This document shows, piece after piece, positions 28,560 through 39,300 of a stretch of 64,000 nucleotides of DNA. The notes under the pieces are model-generated. The model was given only the letters and a program-made list of their open reading frames with translations, did no database searches and had not been told where the DNA came from. Source of the DNA: Pseudomonas kitaguniensis (GTDB taxonomy: Bacteria > Pseudomonadota > Gammaproteobacteria > Pseudomonadales > Pseudomonadaceae). A program made the translations under genes and the position numbers. Every line of letters starts with the position of its first letter. The first letter of the stretch is position 1. The stretch lies in the NCBI RefSeq assembly GCF_009296165.1, contig NZ_VUAZ01000041.1, positions 1 to 64,000 on the forward strand, in the 5' to 3' direction.

Positions 28560-29582
28560 TCAAACAGCTTCGACCTGCAGCGCAACGCGCTCGCGGCAAG
28601 GGCACTCGTCCATATAACGGTGTGCTTCAACGAACTGATTGAACGGAAACACTGTGGTTTTCAATGGCACCAGCACCCGGTCGGCGGTCAGTTGGTTGAT
28701 GTCGCGCAACGCACGCTGCAGCGCAACCTGGTCCTGAATGATGCCCAACTCCGGTTTGCCGGTGAAGTTGCCGATACAATGCACAAAGAACTGAATGTTC
28801 TTCTGAAACGCGGCACACGCCGGGAACGGCGTTTGATTGCCGCCTTGCAGGCCGTAGAGCACCAGGCTGCCACGTGGTGCAAGCACATCACCGAGCAATG
28901 ACATCTGCGGGCCACCCAAGCCATCGAACACCACGTCAACGCCGCGGTTATCAGTGAACTTGTTGATCTGCATGAGCAAGTCCTGCTCCTCGGTGACAAT
29001 CACCTTTTCTGCGCCCAGCGACAGCAGGTACTCACGCTCCGCACTGTCTTTGGTGGCGGCAATCACCCGCACACCCAGGGCTTTGCCCAACTGCACGAAC
29101 GAGGGGCCGGCACAGTGGCTCGCGTCGGTGACCAAAGCAAATTGCCCGGGTTTTACGCGTGCCAGGTCAACGTAGGCAAAGTAGGCGATCAGCAACGGCG
29201 TGTAGTGCACGCTGGCTTCAATCGGGCTCAGCACATCCGGGTACCGCACCAACGCTGAACGGGGCAGCACGATCTGTTCGCCATACACTGGGTAATCGTT
29301 GGGGCTCTCGGCCGGAAAACTGGCCACTTTATCGCCCACTGCCAAGTCATCCACGCCGTCGCCGAGGGCTACCACCACCCCAGCCATCTCATGGCCGAGG
29401 CCAGACGGCAGACGTGCATGCGAGGACGCCAGGTTCTGGCGCCACAGAATGTCGTACCAGCTGATGCCAATCGCGTCGACACGCACCTGCACTTCGCCCG
29501 GTGCGGGCTGCGCGGCTACATGCTCTTCGCATTTGAGCACCTCGGCCGGACCAAACTTGTGAAAACGGATCGTGCGGGACAT
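28560..29582 (-). CDS. Zinc-independent medium-chain dehydrogenase/reductase (quinone oxidoreductase-like)
   Basis: Starting at ATG 29582 (MSRTIRFHKFG), with GAGG six bases upstream, gives 340 residues; the frame runs further up without family support. The MDR catalytic domain contains SGLGHEMAGVV. The NADPH-binding domain has LVTDASHCAGPSFVQLGKA where typical members have a Ser-x-x-x-Gly-rich loop, followed by ATKDSAEREYLLSLGA. The structural zinc cysteines are absent, as in zeta-crystallin-type quinone reductases. The likely reaction is NADPH-dependent reduction of a quinone or enone. It is divergent from a LysR gene that probably controls it. Confidence 0.88.
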   Translation of the reverse strand: MSRTIRFHKFGPAEVLKCEEHVAAQPAPGEVQVRVDAIGISWYDILWRQNLASSHARLPSGLGHEMAGVVVALGDGVDDLAVGDKVASFPAESPNDYPVYGEQIVLPRSALVRYPDVLSPIEASVHYTPLLIAYFAYVDLARVKPGQFALVTDASHCAGPSFVQLGKALGVRVIAATKDSAEREYLLSLGAEKVIVTEEQDLLMQINKFTDNRGVDVVFDGLGGPQMSLLGDVLAPRGSLVLYGLQGGNQTPFPACAAFQKNIQFFVHCIGNFTGKPELGIIQDQVALQRALRDINQLTADRVLVPLKTTVFPFNQFVEAHRYMDECPCRERVALQVEAV

Positions 29583-29728
29583 CGCAAACCTCGTCAAAGT
29601 AACCTCTAATGCCATGAACTTTATCTGGGCTTTCCAGGTAAGGCCACCGGTCGCCATTAATAGTCGACATGCTTGTCATTGATTCCGCAGCTGAATATTT
29701 GTGCTCAGCCGTTGTGGGAAAACTCAAT

Positions 29729-29748
29729 TTGCGCGTAGGAAAACGCAA
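29729..29748. promoter_or_regulatory. Candidate LysR operator
   Basis: The interrupted dyad TTGCG-N10-CGCAA lies in the 289-bp divergent region between the oxidoreductase and LysR genes, about 120 bases before the LysR start. Spacing and symmetry fit the usual T-N11-A type LysR box, but the assignment rests on position only. Confidence 0.35.
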
Positions 29749-29871
29749 TTAGCCGGTGCAGAGTAACAGCCTTTGCCCGTAAGATTAATGCCGGTCGTGC
29801 CTCACAACGGAACCTCAAGGGTTCCTGTATGGCCGCTCTCGTCAAGTAAGCTGACTCTACCAGGACACAAG

Positions 29872-30786
29872 ATGAACCGTAACGACCTGCGTCGTGTCGA
29901 CCTTAACCTCTTGATCGTATTCGAAACCTTGATGCATGAGCGCAGCGTGACCCGCGCCGCCGAGAAGCTGTTCCTCGGCCAACCGGCCATCAGCGCGGCG
30001 TTGTCGCGCCTGCGCGGTTTGTTCGATGACCCGCTGTTTGTGCGCACCGGGCGCAGCATGGAGCCATCGGCCCGCGCCGTGGAAATCTTCGCCCTGCTCT
30101 CCCCAGCCCTCGACTCGATTTCCACTGCGGTCAGCCGCGCCGCAGAATTCGTCCCGGCCACCAGCACCGCCGTGTTCCGTATCGGCCTGTCGGACGATGT
30201 CGAATTCGCCCTGCTGCCACAACTGCTCAAGCGCCTGCGCGCCGAAGCCCCTGGCATCGTGCTGGTGGTGCGCCGCGTCAACTACATCCTGATGCCCGGC
30301 CTGCTGGCCTCCGGCGAGATCTCCATTGGCGTCAGCTACACCGCCGACCTGCCCGCCAACGCCAAGCGCAAAGTGCTGCGGCGCAGCCTGCCGAAACTGC
30401 TGCGCGCCGACAGCGTGCCCGGCTCGCTGAGCCTGGACGACTTCTGCGCACGCCCTCACGCCCTCGTGTCGTTCGCCGGTGACCTGAGCGGGTTTATCGA
30501 TGAAGAGCTGGAAAAGTTGGGGCGCAAACGCCACGTTGTGCTGGCCGTGCCACAGTTCAATGGGCTGGGCACGTTGCTGGCGGGCACTGACATTGTGGCG
30601 ATCGTGCCGGACTACGCCGCGCAAGCGCTGACCGCAACCGGCGGCCTGCGCGCGGAAGAACCGCCGTTGCCGGTGCGCTCGTTTGAACTGCACATGGCGT
30701 GGCGCGGGTCGCAGGATAACGATCCGGGTGAGCGCTGGTTGCGCTCGCGGATTCAGATGTTTTTTGGCGACCCTGAGAGTCTTTAG
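29872..30786 (+). CDS. LysR-family transcriptional regulator
   Basis: Starting at ATG 29872 (MNRNDLRRVDLNLL), with AGGA a few bases upstream, gives 304 residues, normal for the family. The winged helix-turn-helix occupies about 8-67, with SVTRAAEKLFLGQPAISAAL as the recognition part and the usual LFVRTGRSMEPS after it. The rest is the two-lobe effector domain. It is divergently transcribed from the MDR oxidoreductase, the typical arrangement of a LysR regulator and its target. The effector is unknown. Confidence 0.92.
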   Translation: MNRNDLRRVDLNLLIVFETLMHERSVTRAAEKLFLGQPAISAALSRLRGLFDDPLFVRTGRSMEPSARAVEIFALLSPALDSISTAVSRAAEFVPATSTAVFRIGLSDDVEFALLPQLLKRLRAEAPGIVLVVRRVNYILMPGLLASGEISIGVSYTADLPANAKRKVLRRSLPKLLRADSVPGSLSLDDFCARPHALVSFAGDLSGFIDEELEKLGRKRHVVLAVPQFNGLGTLLAGTDIVAIVPDYAAQALTATGGLRAEEPPLPVRSFELHMAWRGSQDNDPGERWLRSRIQMFFGDPESL

Positions 30787-30931
30787 AAGTCCCCGGACAG
30801 GCTATTTATCTGATCATTTCTGCCTTTCAACAAACCATGTAGCTCCATTCACTTCCAGTGGATTACTACATTGGGGGCACGTCTGAGGGCATGATTTACA
30901 TAGCCATCTGTATAGGTAGATGGGTCCACGG

Positions 30932-32107
30932 TTACAACGGAAATACCGCGCTGATCATGGTGCCACCCTGGTCACGATTGCTGGCGGTAATAGCGCCACC
31001 ATGGGCCTGGCAAATCGCACGGGCGATGGAGAGACCTAATCCGCTGCCGCCCGAGTAACGCGCCCTCGAACGCTCCGCACGCCAGAAGCGATCAAATACG
31101 CTGTCCAAGTGCTGCGCCTCGATACCGGGGCCGCGGTCCCCGATCTCAATCACCACCCGATCTTGGACCTGCCGCGCCATGATGCTCAGCTCGCCGCCGC
31201 CTGCCGCGTAGCGCAGCAGGTTATCAATCAGGATATTCAGCACCTGGCCCAAGCGATCGCGATCAGCATGGATACAACACCCATCGGCAATACTCACGTG
31301 CGTACGCACACAGGCGTCATCCAATTGCGGCTGGAACCAGGCCAATCGTTCGCTCACCAGGGCCGCGAGGGGAAAGTCGCTGCGTTCCAGCACCAACCGA
31401 CCCGCCCTGGCCATCGACAACAGGTGCAAGTCATCCACCAATTTTCTGAGTTGATCGAGCTGACGCTTGACCATGCCCAATTGTGCTACATCGCTGGGGA
31501 ACACCTCATCGAGCATGCCCTGCACGCGTCCCATGGCGGCATTCAGGGGCGTGCGCAGTTCATGGGCGATGACCGCGCTTGACTCGCGCACATCCCGCTC
31601 GTAACGCTCCAGTTGCGTGGTCATGCTGTTGAAGTCGCTGATCAGGCGTTGCAGTTCGTCGGGCGTGTGTCGGTGAATCGGCAGGCGCGTGAAGAAGTCT
31701 CCACCGGCAACCTGCCGTGCCCCTTGCGCTATCGCCGAAAACTGGCTGGACAAGGGGCGCGAAAACCACAAGCCACAGACGATGATGATCGGGATGGCCG
31801 CCAACACCAGGCAGGCCAGGATCAGCCAGTCGCGATTGGCGATATCCGGCTGGAAAAATTCCACTGGGTAGTATTCGGCTACCAGTTGGCGCAAGCGTGT
31901 CTCGTTGAGTTGCGGCTCGGCGCGCAGGTGCAGCAATTCCTCACGCGCTTGCGGCGGCAGGCGCTGCAAGAAATACCAGTCCGAAAGCCTGAAGTTGCCC
32001 CACATGCACAGGGCAATCACCACCACGGCGCCGATCGCCAATAGGCTCATGCGCATACCGACCCAGCGCCACAGCGGTTTGTCGTTGACCCGAGACTTCT
32101 CAAACAT
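30932..32107 (-). CDS. Sensor histidine kinase of a two-component system
   Basis: A 391-residue inner membrane kinase. Transmembrane helices lie at about 17-36 and 93-114, with a periplasmic loop of about 55 residues between them. The HAMP domain is at about 115-168, and the phosphoaccepting His182 is in AHELRTPL. The ATP-binding domain has the N box NILIDNLLRYA, the G1 box GDRGPGI and the G2 box GGSGLGLSIA. It lies 5 bases after its response regulator and divergent from an RND efflux operon, which is the likely target. The signal is unknown. Confidence 0.93.
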   Translation of the reverse strand: MFEKSRVNDKPLWRWVGMRMSLLAIGAVVVIALCMWGNFRLSDWYFLQRLPPQAREELLHLRAEPQLNETRLRQLVAEYYPVEFFQPDIANRDWLILACLVLAAIPIIIVCGLWFSRPLSSQFSAIAQGARQVAGGDFFTRLPIHRHTPDELQRLISDFNSMTTQLERYERDVRESSAVIAHELRTPLNAAMGRVQGMLDEVFPSDVAQLGMVKRQLDQLRKLVDDLHLLSMARAGRLVLERSDFPLAALVSERLAWFQPQLDDACVRTHVSIADGCCIHADRDRLGQVLNILIDNLLRYAAGGGELSIMARQVQDRVVIEIGDRGPGIEAQHLDSVFDRFWRAERSRARYSGGSGLGLSIARAICQAHGGAITASNRDQGGTMISAVFPL

Positions 32108-32112
32108 GCGGG

Positions 32113-32802
32113 TTACCTGAACCGATAGCCAATGGAGCGTACGGTCACCAGTACCCCGGCGATGCCATGGGTTTCCAACTTGCGTCGCAGGTTGTGAATA
32201 TGGGCGTCAACGACCCGGGCCAGGGCTTCGCTTTCCGGTAGGCAGATTTCCAGCAACTCATCCCGGGTGAACGCCTTGGACGGTGTCTTGAGCAACGTGA
32301 CCAGCAGCTTGAACTCCGTCGGCGTCAGGTCCAGCAACTGCGTTGGCGCATCGCGGTGCTCAATGGCCGCCGTGAAGGCAGTGAGGTCAACGCGCAGGTT
32401 TTCATGGCGCAGCAGTTGCTCAACCGGCTGGCTGCCCAGGGTACGTCGCAATACCGCATGCACCCGCGCCACCACTTCCCGCGAGCTGTAGGGTTTGACC
32501 ACGTAGTCATCCGCGCCATAACGCAAGGCGCCGAGTTTTTCCGGCTCATCGCCCATGGCCGTGACCATGATCACCGGCGTATCACTGCTGCGGCGCACGG
32601 CGGACAACACTTCAGTGCCACTCAAGCGCGGCAGCATCACGTCCAGCAGGATCAGGTCGGGCTGCCAGCTTTTGTGCAGGTCCAGACCACGCTGACCGTC
32701 TTCGGCCAAGGCTACCTCAAAACCATCCCGGCGCAGATAGGCTTCGAGAATATTGGCGCTGTCGGCATCGTCTTCGACAATGAGGATACGTTTTCCTGAC
32801 AC
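32113..32802 (-). CDS. OmpR-family response regulator
   Basis: A 229-residue protein. The receiver domain has the acidic pair Asp11-Asp12, phosphoacceptor Asp54 (LILLDVM) and Lys103 (VVKPY). The C-terminal winged helix (about 130-228) contains LLDLTPTEFKLL and VVDAHIHNLRRKLE. It pairs with the kinase just downstream. Its start is under 100 bases from that of the divergent efflux operon, so one control region probably serves both. Confidence 0.94.
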   Translation of the reverse strand: MSGKRILIVEDDADSANILEAYLRRDGFEVALAEDGQRGLDLHKSWQPDLILLDVMLPRLSGTEVLSAVRRSSDTPVIMVTAMGDEPEKLGALRYGADDYVVKPYSSREVVARVHAVLRRTLGSQPVEQLLRHENLRVDLTAFTAAIEHRDAPTQLLDLTPTEFKLLVTLLKTPSKAFTRDELLEICLPESEALARVVDAHIHNLRRKLETHGIAGVLVTVRSIGYRFR

Positions 32803-32899
32803 AAAGAAGCCTCTTGATGAAACCTTGATAATTCACGAACGGTTTATTGAAAGTCCGCTGCCAGTATTGCCCTACGCCCGACTTTCGCGAACCGATCCT

Positions 32900-34381
32900 A
32901 TGCCGACCACTGCACCGCTGTCCAAGCCTATCAAGCTGCCTGAACACCTCGGCGCGGTTTTGCTGCTGTCCGGCATGCTGGCCGGCTGTTCACTTACGCC
33001 GACCTATCACACGCCTGCGTTGCCGGTACCGGACAACCTGCAAGGCACACGGGTAGCGGACGCCCCCTCCTCCACGATCAACGATGTAGAAGCGCTCAGC
33101 GAAGAAGAGAAACAGCTGCTGGGCAGCCTGGACTCATCGGCGCAGCTGCTGCACCTGGTTGGACAGGCCCTGGACTACAACCGTGACCTGCGCCTGGCGT
33201 TGCTGCGTGTCGAGCAAGCCCGCGCCCAGTTCGGTATTTCCCGCGCCGATCGCCTGCCCACCGTGGCCTTAGGGCTGCAACGCGACCGCCAGCACTTGCA
33301 CGACAAGGCCGCCGACGAACGCTATGGGCAGGACATCGCGGTGGCGTCCGTGGGTATTTCGGACTTTGAGCTGGATTTTTTCGGACGCGTGCGCAGCCTG
33401 TCCGAAGCGGCGCGACATGATTACCTGGCCACGCGCTACGGTAACCAGGCCGCGCGCAAGGCGCTGATCGTCGAAGTGGCGCGGCTATATTTGCAGGAAC
33501 GCCTGCAGGCCAGCGTGAGGGCCGACACACAGTCCATTCTCGACAACCAAAACCAGCTGCTGAGCGTACTCGACGGCCAGCAAAAAGCAGGCCTAGTGGC
33601 GCAGGACACGGTTGACACTCAGCGCATGCAGGTCCGTCGTTCCGCGCTGCAACTTGAGGATGCGAACGCTGAACATGTGCGTGCGCAACAGGCGTTGTCG
33701 TGGGTCACAGGGTATCAGGTCGCCCCTCTGGCAGCGGCGGCACAAAGCCAAGTCATCGATCTCAAGCCTCCGTCATGGCTGGTCGATCTACCGTCACAGC
33801 AGCTGTTGCAGCGCTTCGATGTGCGCCAATGCGAGGAAACCCTGCGCGCCGCGAATGCCAACATCGGCGCCGCGCGAGCGGCGTTCTTTCCCTCGATCAC
33901 CTTGAGCACCGGTGCGGGCATCGCCAGCCCGCGCTTGAGCAACTTGTTTTCATCCGGCAGCGGCGCCTGGCTGTTCACCCCGCAACTGAACCTGCCGCTG
34001 TTCGACGGTGGCCGCAACCAGGCCAACCTGGATCTCGCGACCGCTCGCCAACAGTCCGCCGTCGCCCAATATGAAAAGACCGTGCAGGACGCTTTTCGCG
34101 AAATCGCCGACCTGTTGACTCAACGTCAACAAGCGTTGGCCAACGCCACCACGCAAATTGATCTGGCGGCATTGACCGCATTGAAGACCAAGCGTCTTGA
34201 CCAACAAATTGCCGTGGGCGCGGCTGCGCACTCAGACCACCCGGCCGCTTCAATTCGCCTGACTGAATCCGCCATCGAGTTACGCAAGGCGACCTACCAA
34301 CTGTTGTTCAACCGCCTGGCGCTGTATCGCGCGCTGTCCGGCGCACCGCTGTTTTCCTCCATAGAAAGGGTTTCACCATGA
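32900..34381 (+). CDS. RND efflux outer membrane lipoprotein (OprM/NodT family)
   Basis: Starting at ATG 32900 (MPTTAPLSKP) gives 493 residues; the longer frame overlaps the divergent regulator gene. A lipoprotein signal with the lipobox LAGC places the lipidated Cys at about 28. The body is the TolC/OprM repeat fold: LVGQALDYNRDLRLALLRVEQARAQ in the first half and EETLRAANANIGAARAAFFPSI in the second (described in short form). It forms the exit duct for the pump encoded downstream. Its stop overlaps the next start (ATGA). It comes first in the operon, whereas many RND operons place the outer membrane factor last. Confidence 0.9.
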   Translation: MPTTAPLSKPIKLPEHLGAVLLLSGMLAGCSLTPTYHTPALPVPDNLQGTRVADAPSSTINDVEALSEEEKQLLGSLDSSAQLLHLVGQALDYNRDLRLALLRVEQARAQFGISRADRLPTVALGLQRDRQHLHDKAADERYGQDIAVASVGISDFELDFFGRVRSLSEAARHDYLATRYGNQAARKALIVEVARLYLQERLQASVRADTQSILDNQNQLLSVLDGQQKAGLVAQDTVDTQRMQVRRSALQLEDANAEHVRAQQALSWVTGYQVAPLAAAAQSQVIDLKPPSWLVDLPSQQLLQRFDVRQCEETLRAANANIGAARAAFFPSITLSTGAGIASPRLSNLFSSGSGAWLFTPQLNLPLFDGGRNQANLDLATARQQSAVAQYEKTVQDAFREIADLLTQRQQALANATTQIDLAALTALKTKRLDQQIAVGAAAHSDHPAASIRLTESAIELRKATYQLLFNRLALYRALSGAPLFSSIERVSP

Positions 34382-35190
34382 ACTTGACCACTCCCCCTAC
34401 CCGTGCCGTGCTCTGGGGCGCCGCCGCCTTGATGTCCTGCACACTCGTGACCCCGGCACAGGCAGCCGATGCTAGCCCGGCGGCCGACAAGACCACCGCC
34501 ACTCTGGGCCTCGGCATGGGCGTCGCACCTCGCTACATGGGCGCCGACCGCTACCGTGCGCTCGTGCTGCCGATGTTCAGCATCCAGCGCGGCGTATTGT
34601 TTGCCGACACCACCCGTGGCCTCGGTGTGCAGTTTCAATCCGACAGCGGCTTTGCTGCCAGCGCGGCAATCAACTACGACCTGGGCCGCAAGGAAAAAGA
34701 CAGCACCACCCGCCCGGGCGGCCGCGACTTGAATGGCATGGGCGATATCAGCGGCGCCACCGTCGCCGACTTCACCCTCAGCCAGCAACTGTTCGACTGG
34801 CTGTCGGTCAGCGGCGAAGCCGAACTGCGCATGGCCGGCGAGCACCGCGGCAACCGCTACCGTTTCGGCCTGGAAGGCATCCTGTTCCACACAGGCAGCG
34901 ACACCGTGGCCCTGGATATCGACGCCCATGCCGGTGATGGCCGCTACAACCAGACCTTCTTCGGCGTCACCCAGGCACAGAGCCAACGCACACTCTACGG
35001 GCGATACAACGCCGACGCCGGGATCTATGCCTACTCCGCCGCCTTGAACTGGCAGCACAGCCTGGACGCGCACTGGTCGACGCTGGTCAGCCTGACGCTG
35101 ACCCAGTACGCCGACCAGGCCCGTAACAGCCCGCTGGTCCGACGTGAAAGCGCCGGCCTGGGCATGTTCGCTATCAATTACACCTTCTGA
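34378..35190 (+). CDS. MipA/OmpV-family outer membrane protein
   Basis: A 270-residue protein with a signal peptide (about 1-29, ending PAQA). The mature beta-rich part has MipA/OmpV features: LGLGMGVAPRYMGAD, then ALVLPMFSIQRG, then a C-terminal FAINYTF with the terminal Phe of outer membrane barrels. It is translationally coupled to the outer membrane factor gene and lies just upstream of the adaptor, so it belongs to the efflux operon. MipA-type proteins have been tied to murein synthesis scaffolds and to envelope-stress sensing; which applies here is unknown. Confidence 0.88.
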   Translation: MNLTTPPTRAVLWGAAALMSCTLVTPAQAADASPAADKTTATLGLGMGVAPRYMGADRYRALVLPMFSIQRGVLFADTTRGLGVQFQSDSGFAASAAINYDLGRKEKDSTTRPGGRDLNGMGDISGATVADFTLSQQLFDWLSVSGEAELRMAGEHRGNRYRFGLEGILFHTGSDTVALDIDAHAGDGRYNQTFFGVTQAQSQRTLYGRYNADAGIYAYSAALNWQHSLDAHWSTLVSLTLTQYADQARNSPLVRRESAGLGMFAINYTF

Positions 35191-35206
35191 TAACGAGGCG
35201 CCAGGC

Positions 35207-36325
35207 ATGCAGGGTTTTGCTCAGTTGTTCCGTCCTTGGGGCCGTCCCCTGCTGCTCGGCGTTGCCTGCCTCATGGTGGCGGCCTGTTCGCGCGAGGAAG
35301 CGGTGTCGCAGCCGGCCGTAAGGTCGGTGAAAATCACCACCGTACACGCCGCATCGGCCGACGCTGCGCCATTGACCGGTGTGGTGCGCCAACGCCAACG
35401 CGCAGCCCTGGCCTTCGAAGGCGCGGGGCGATTGGTGACGTTGAACGTCGACGTCGGCGATACCGTAAAACAAGGCCAGGTGCTGGCAAGCCTGGACACT
35501 GCAGCCGTGCGGTTACGTTTGAAACAATCGCAGGCGGCCTTGTTGGCCAGCGCGGCGCAAACCGGCGAGCGCAAGCGCAACAAGGTCCGCCAGCAACAGC
35601 TGTTTACCCAGGGCAGTGTTGCGGCCAGCGCGATGGAGCAAGCTGAAGCGGCGTGGCAAGCGGCCGTCGCGCAGCAGACCGCCGATGAAGCGGCGCTGGA
35701 TCTGGTACGGCGCGATCAGCGCCAGGGCCAACTGACTGCGCCGTTTGACGGCCGCGTCGTGGCAAGACCCGCGCAGTTGTACAGCGAGTTGTCGCCCGGC
35801 CAAGTGGTGATGGAGCTGGAGGCCGGCGGCGCGTTGCAGGTCATCGTGCAAATCCCGGTGGAACAGGCCGCCGGCCTCAAGCCTGGGGACCACGCCGTCG
35901 CAGCCGACCCGGCCGCACCCGGATCAACCCTGCCGTTGGTGCTCGAAGGCTTGTCGGCGCGGGCGCAGAACGGCCTGTTGCAAAGCGCGCGTTTCCGCTT
36001 GAACGCCCGCGACCTCGCACTCCCCAGCGGCGTAAACCTCAACGTGCGATTGGCGGCCCCTGCCGCGCCCGCGTTGTCGATTCCAACCCAGGCCCTGCGC
36101 ATGGGCGGCGACGCCAGCCAGGTGCAGGTGTTTGTCTATGACCCGACCCAGGGCAAGGTCGCCCTGCGTGACATTACGATCGGCCTGATCGACCAGGGCC
36201 GTGTCGCCATCGACAACGGCCTCAAGGACGGCGAGCAAGTGGTCGTCACCGGCGTCGCGTTTCTCAGTGACGGTCAGCCCGTCAACCTGCTAGTGCCTTC
36301 CAGTCGCTTGAGCACAACCGAATGA
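35207..36325 (+). CDS. RND efflux periplasmic adaptor (membrane fusion protein, lipoprotein)
   Basis: Starting at ATG 35207 (MQGFAQLFRPWG) gives 372 residues. The lipoprotein signal ends VAAC at about residue 27. It has the HlyD/AcrA layout: a lipoyl half (NVDVGDTVKQGQVLASLDTAA), a short hairpin, a second lipoyl half (LTAPFDGRVVARPAQLYSELSPGQ, in short motifs), and a beta-barrel with VIVQIPVEQA. It joins the permease to the outer membrane factor. It lies 16 bases after the MipA/OmpV gene and overlaps the permease start by 4 bases. Confidence 0.92.
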   Translation: MQGFAQLFRPWGRPLLLGVACLMVAACSREEAVSQPAVRSVKITTVHAASADAAPLTGVVRQRQRAALAFEGAGRLVTLNVDVGDTVKQGQVLASLDTAAVRLRLKQSQAALLASAAQTGERKRNKVRQQQLFTQGSVAASAMEQAEAAWQAAVAQQTADEAALDLVRRDQRQGQLTAPFDGRVVARPAQLYSELSPGQVVMELEAGGALQVIVQIPVEQAAGLKPGDHAVAADPAAPGSTLPLVLEGLSARAQNGLLQSARFRLNARDLALPSGVNLNVRLAAPAAPALSIPTQALRMGGDASQVQVFVYDPTQGKVALRDITIGLIDQGRVAIDNGLKDGEQVVVTGVAFLSDGQPVNLLVPSSRLSTTE

Positions 36326-39300
36326 TCAACCTGACCCGACACGCCTTGGGCGCAAGCCGCCTGACGCTATTCACCGCGCTGTTGATCCTGATCGCAGGCG
36401 TGGCAACGTTTCTGAGTTTCCCGACCCAGGAAGAACCCTCGGTGACCATCCGAGATGCGCTGGTGAGCATCCAGTTCCCCGGCCTGCCCAGCGAACGCGC
36501 CGAAGAGCTGCTGGCGCGGCCAACGGAAGAAAAACTGCGTGAGCTGTCGCAGATCAAAAATATCGTGACCACCGTTCACCCCGGCAGCGTGGTGATCCAG
36601 GTGACGGCGCGCGACGAAATCAAGGACCTGGGGGTGCTGTGGCAACAAGTGCGCAACAAGGTCGCCGACGCCGGCGCCGACTTTCCACCGGGCACCCAAG
36701 GGCCGTTTGTCGACGATAATTTCGGGCGCGTCGCCGTCGCATCCATCGCGATTACCGCGCCCGGCTACAGCATGAGCGAGATGCGCGGGCCGCTGAAGCG
36801 CCTGCGCGACCAGTTGGGCGGGCTACCCGGCATCGGCCAGGTGACGCTGCACGGCATGCAGGACCAGCAGTTGTCGATCGACTTCAACCCTCAGCGCCTG
36901 GCGGGGTTGGGCTTGTCTCCCCAGCAACTGTTCCAGCAATTGCAGCAACAGAATGTGTTGGCCCCCGGCGGTATCGCCAACATTGGCGGGCAGATCACCA
37001 CCCTGACCGTGACCGGTGAAGTGCTCAGCGTGGAGCAACTGCGCCAGCTGCCGATCCAACTGCCTGGTGTAGACGGCACCACGCAATCGTTAGCACTCGG
37101 CGCAATCGCGCAGATCTCGGTGATGGCTGCCGACCCTCCGCAGACCGCTGCGGTGTATCAAGGCCAGGACGCGGTGGTGCTGGCGGTGTCGATGGCTGCG
37201 GGACAGAACATCCATCAGTTCGGCACAGCCCTGCGCGCTCGTTTGGCACAGTTGGAACAGCAACTTCCGCTGGGCTTTACCGCCCATGTGGTGACGTTCC
37301 AGGCCGATGTGGTCGATCAGCAGATGGCCAAGATGAAGCACGTAATGATCGAGACGGTGGTCATCGTCATGGCCGTGGTCATGCTGTTCCTCGGCTGGCG
37401 CACCGGGCTGGTGGTCGGCGCCATTGTGCCGCTGACCATCCTGGGCACGTTGATCGCCATGCGCATGCTCGGGGTCGAGCTGCAAACCGTGTCTATCGCC
37501 GCGATTATCCTCGCCCTGGGCCTGCTGGTGGACAACGGCATTGTGATTGCCGAGGACATCGAGCGCCGACTGCATGCCGGTGAGGATCGACGCCAAGCCT
37601 GCGAGGATGCCGGGCGTACGCTGGCGATTCCGTTGCTGACCTCCTCACTGGTGATTGTGCTGGCCTTCTCGCCGTTCTTTCTCGGCCAGACCAGCACCAA
37701 TGAATATCTGCGCTCATTGGCCATCGTGCTAACACTGACGCTACTCGGCTCCTGGCTGTTGAGCGTCACCGTCACGCCGTTGCTGTGCCTGTATTTTGCC
37801 AAGGTCCCAGGCCATAAGGCAGCCGAGGACAGCTACGACAACGGCTTTTACCGAGGCTATCGGGCCGTCATTCGCCAGGTGCTGCTGCACAAGGTGCTGT
37901 TTCTGATTGCGATGCTGGTGCTACTGGCCGCCGCCGTTTTCGAGTTGATGCGCGTGCCCTATGACTTTCTGCCTCAGTCGGACCGCATGCAGTTCCAGGT
38001 GCCCATCACCCTAGAGCCCGGAAGCGGTTCGCGCAAAACCTTGCAAAGCGTGCGCGAGATCAGCCTGTGGTTAGGCAAGGAGCCTCAGGTGGTCGACAGC
38101 ATCGGCTATGTGGGCGATGGCGGGCCGCGCATTGTGCTGGGTCTCAACCCGCCCTTGCCCGCATCGGAAACCGCTTACTTCACCGTCAGCGTCAAGGCCG
38201 GTACAGATATTGATGCAGTGATTGCCAATATGCGTCGCTATCTGCTCAAGCAACACCCCGAGCTGCGTGCCGAACCCAAACGGTTTTCCCTGGGCACTAC
38301 CGAGGCCGGTGTCGCCATCTATCGCGTGATTGGCCCGGACGAGAACGTCATACGTACGCTGGCCGGCCAGATCGAACAGGCTCTGCGTAACATGCCGGGC
38401 ACACTGGATGTGCGCAATGACTGGAGCACGCGCCTGGCACGCTATACCGTCGAGGTCGACGCACACGGTGCGCGCCGCGCAGGGGTGGACACCCAAGCCA
38501 TTGCCCAGGCCTTGCAACTGCACTTCGGCGGCATCCAGGTTTCGTCGTTGCAGGACAACGAAACCCGCGTGCCCCTGGTGGTACGTGAACCCGCTTCGGC
38601 CAACCATGACGCTCCCGATTTGCGCGGCATTCTGGTCTACCCGGCCGACGGTTCGACGCCTTTGCCGCTGACGGCCATCGCACGCATCGTCGCGTCCAGT
38701 GAGCCCTCCACCCTGGTACGCCGCAATCAGGAACGCTGCATCACCGTGGTCGGGCACAACCCGTTGCTGACCGCAACCTCCATCGTCGAGCAACTGGCGC
38801 CACAGGTGGTTGCGCTGGCATTGCCGCCGGGGTACCGCATTGAGTTGGGGGGCGAAATCGAAGACTCGGCAGAGGCCAACCAGGCGCTGTTGCAATACCT
38901 GCCCCACGCGCTGATCGCCATGCTGCTGTTGTTCGTCTGGCAATTCAATTCGTTGCGCAAGGTGCTGATCGTCATCTCCGCAATCCCCTTTGTATTGATC
39001 GGCGTTGCGATCGCGCTGCTGATCACAGGCTACCCGTTCGGCTTCATGGCCACGTTCGGCCTGTTGTCCTTGGCGGGAATTATCGTCAACAACGCCGTGT
39101 TGCTGCTGGAACGGATCGAGGCGGAACTCCACGATGGCCTGCCGGTGTACGAAGCGGTGGTGAATGCTGCCGTGAAACGCCTGCGCCCCATCGTCATGAC
39201 CAAGCTGACCTGCATTATCGGGTTGATCCCGCTGATGCTTTTCGCCGGCCCACTGTGGGAAGGCATGGCGATCACGCTGATGGGTGGCCTGGCGCTGGGC

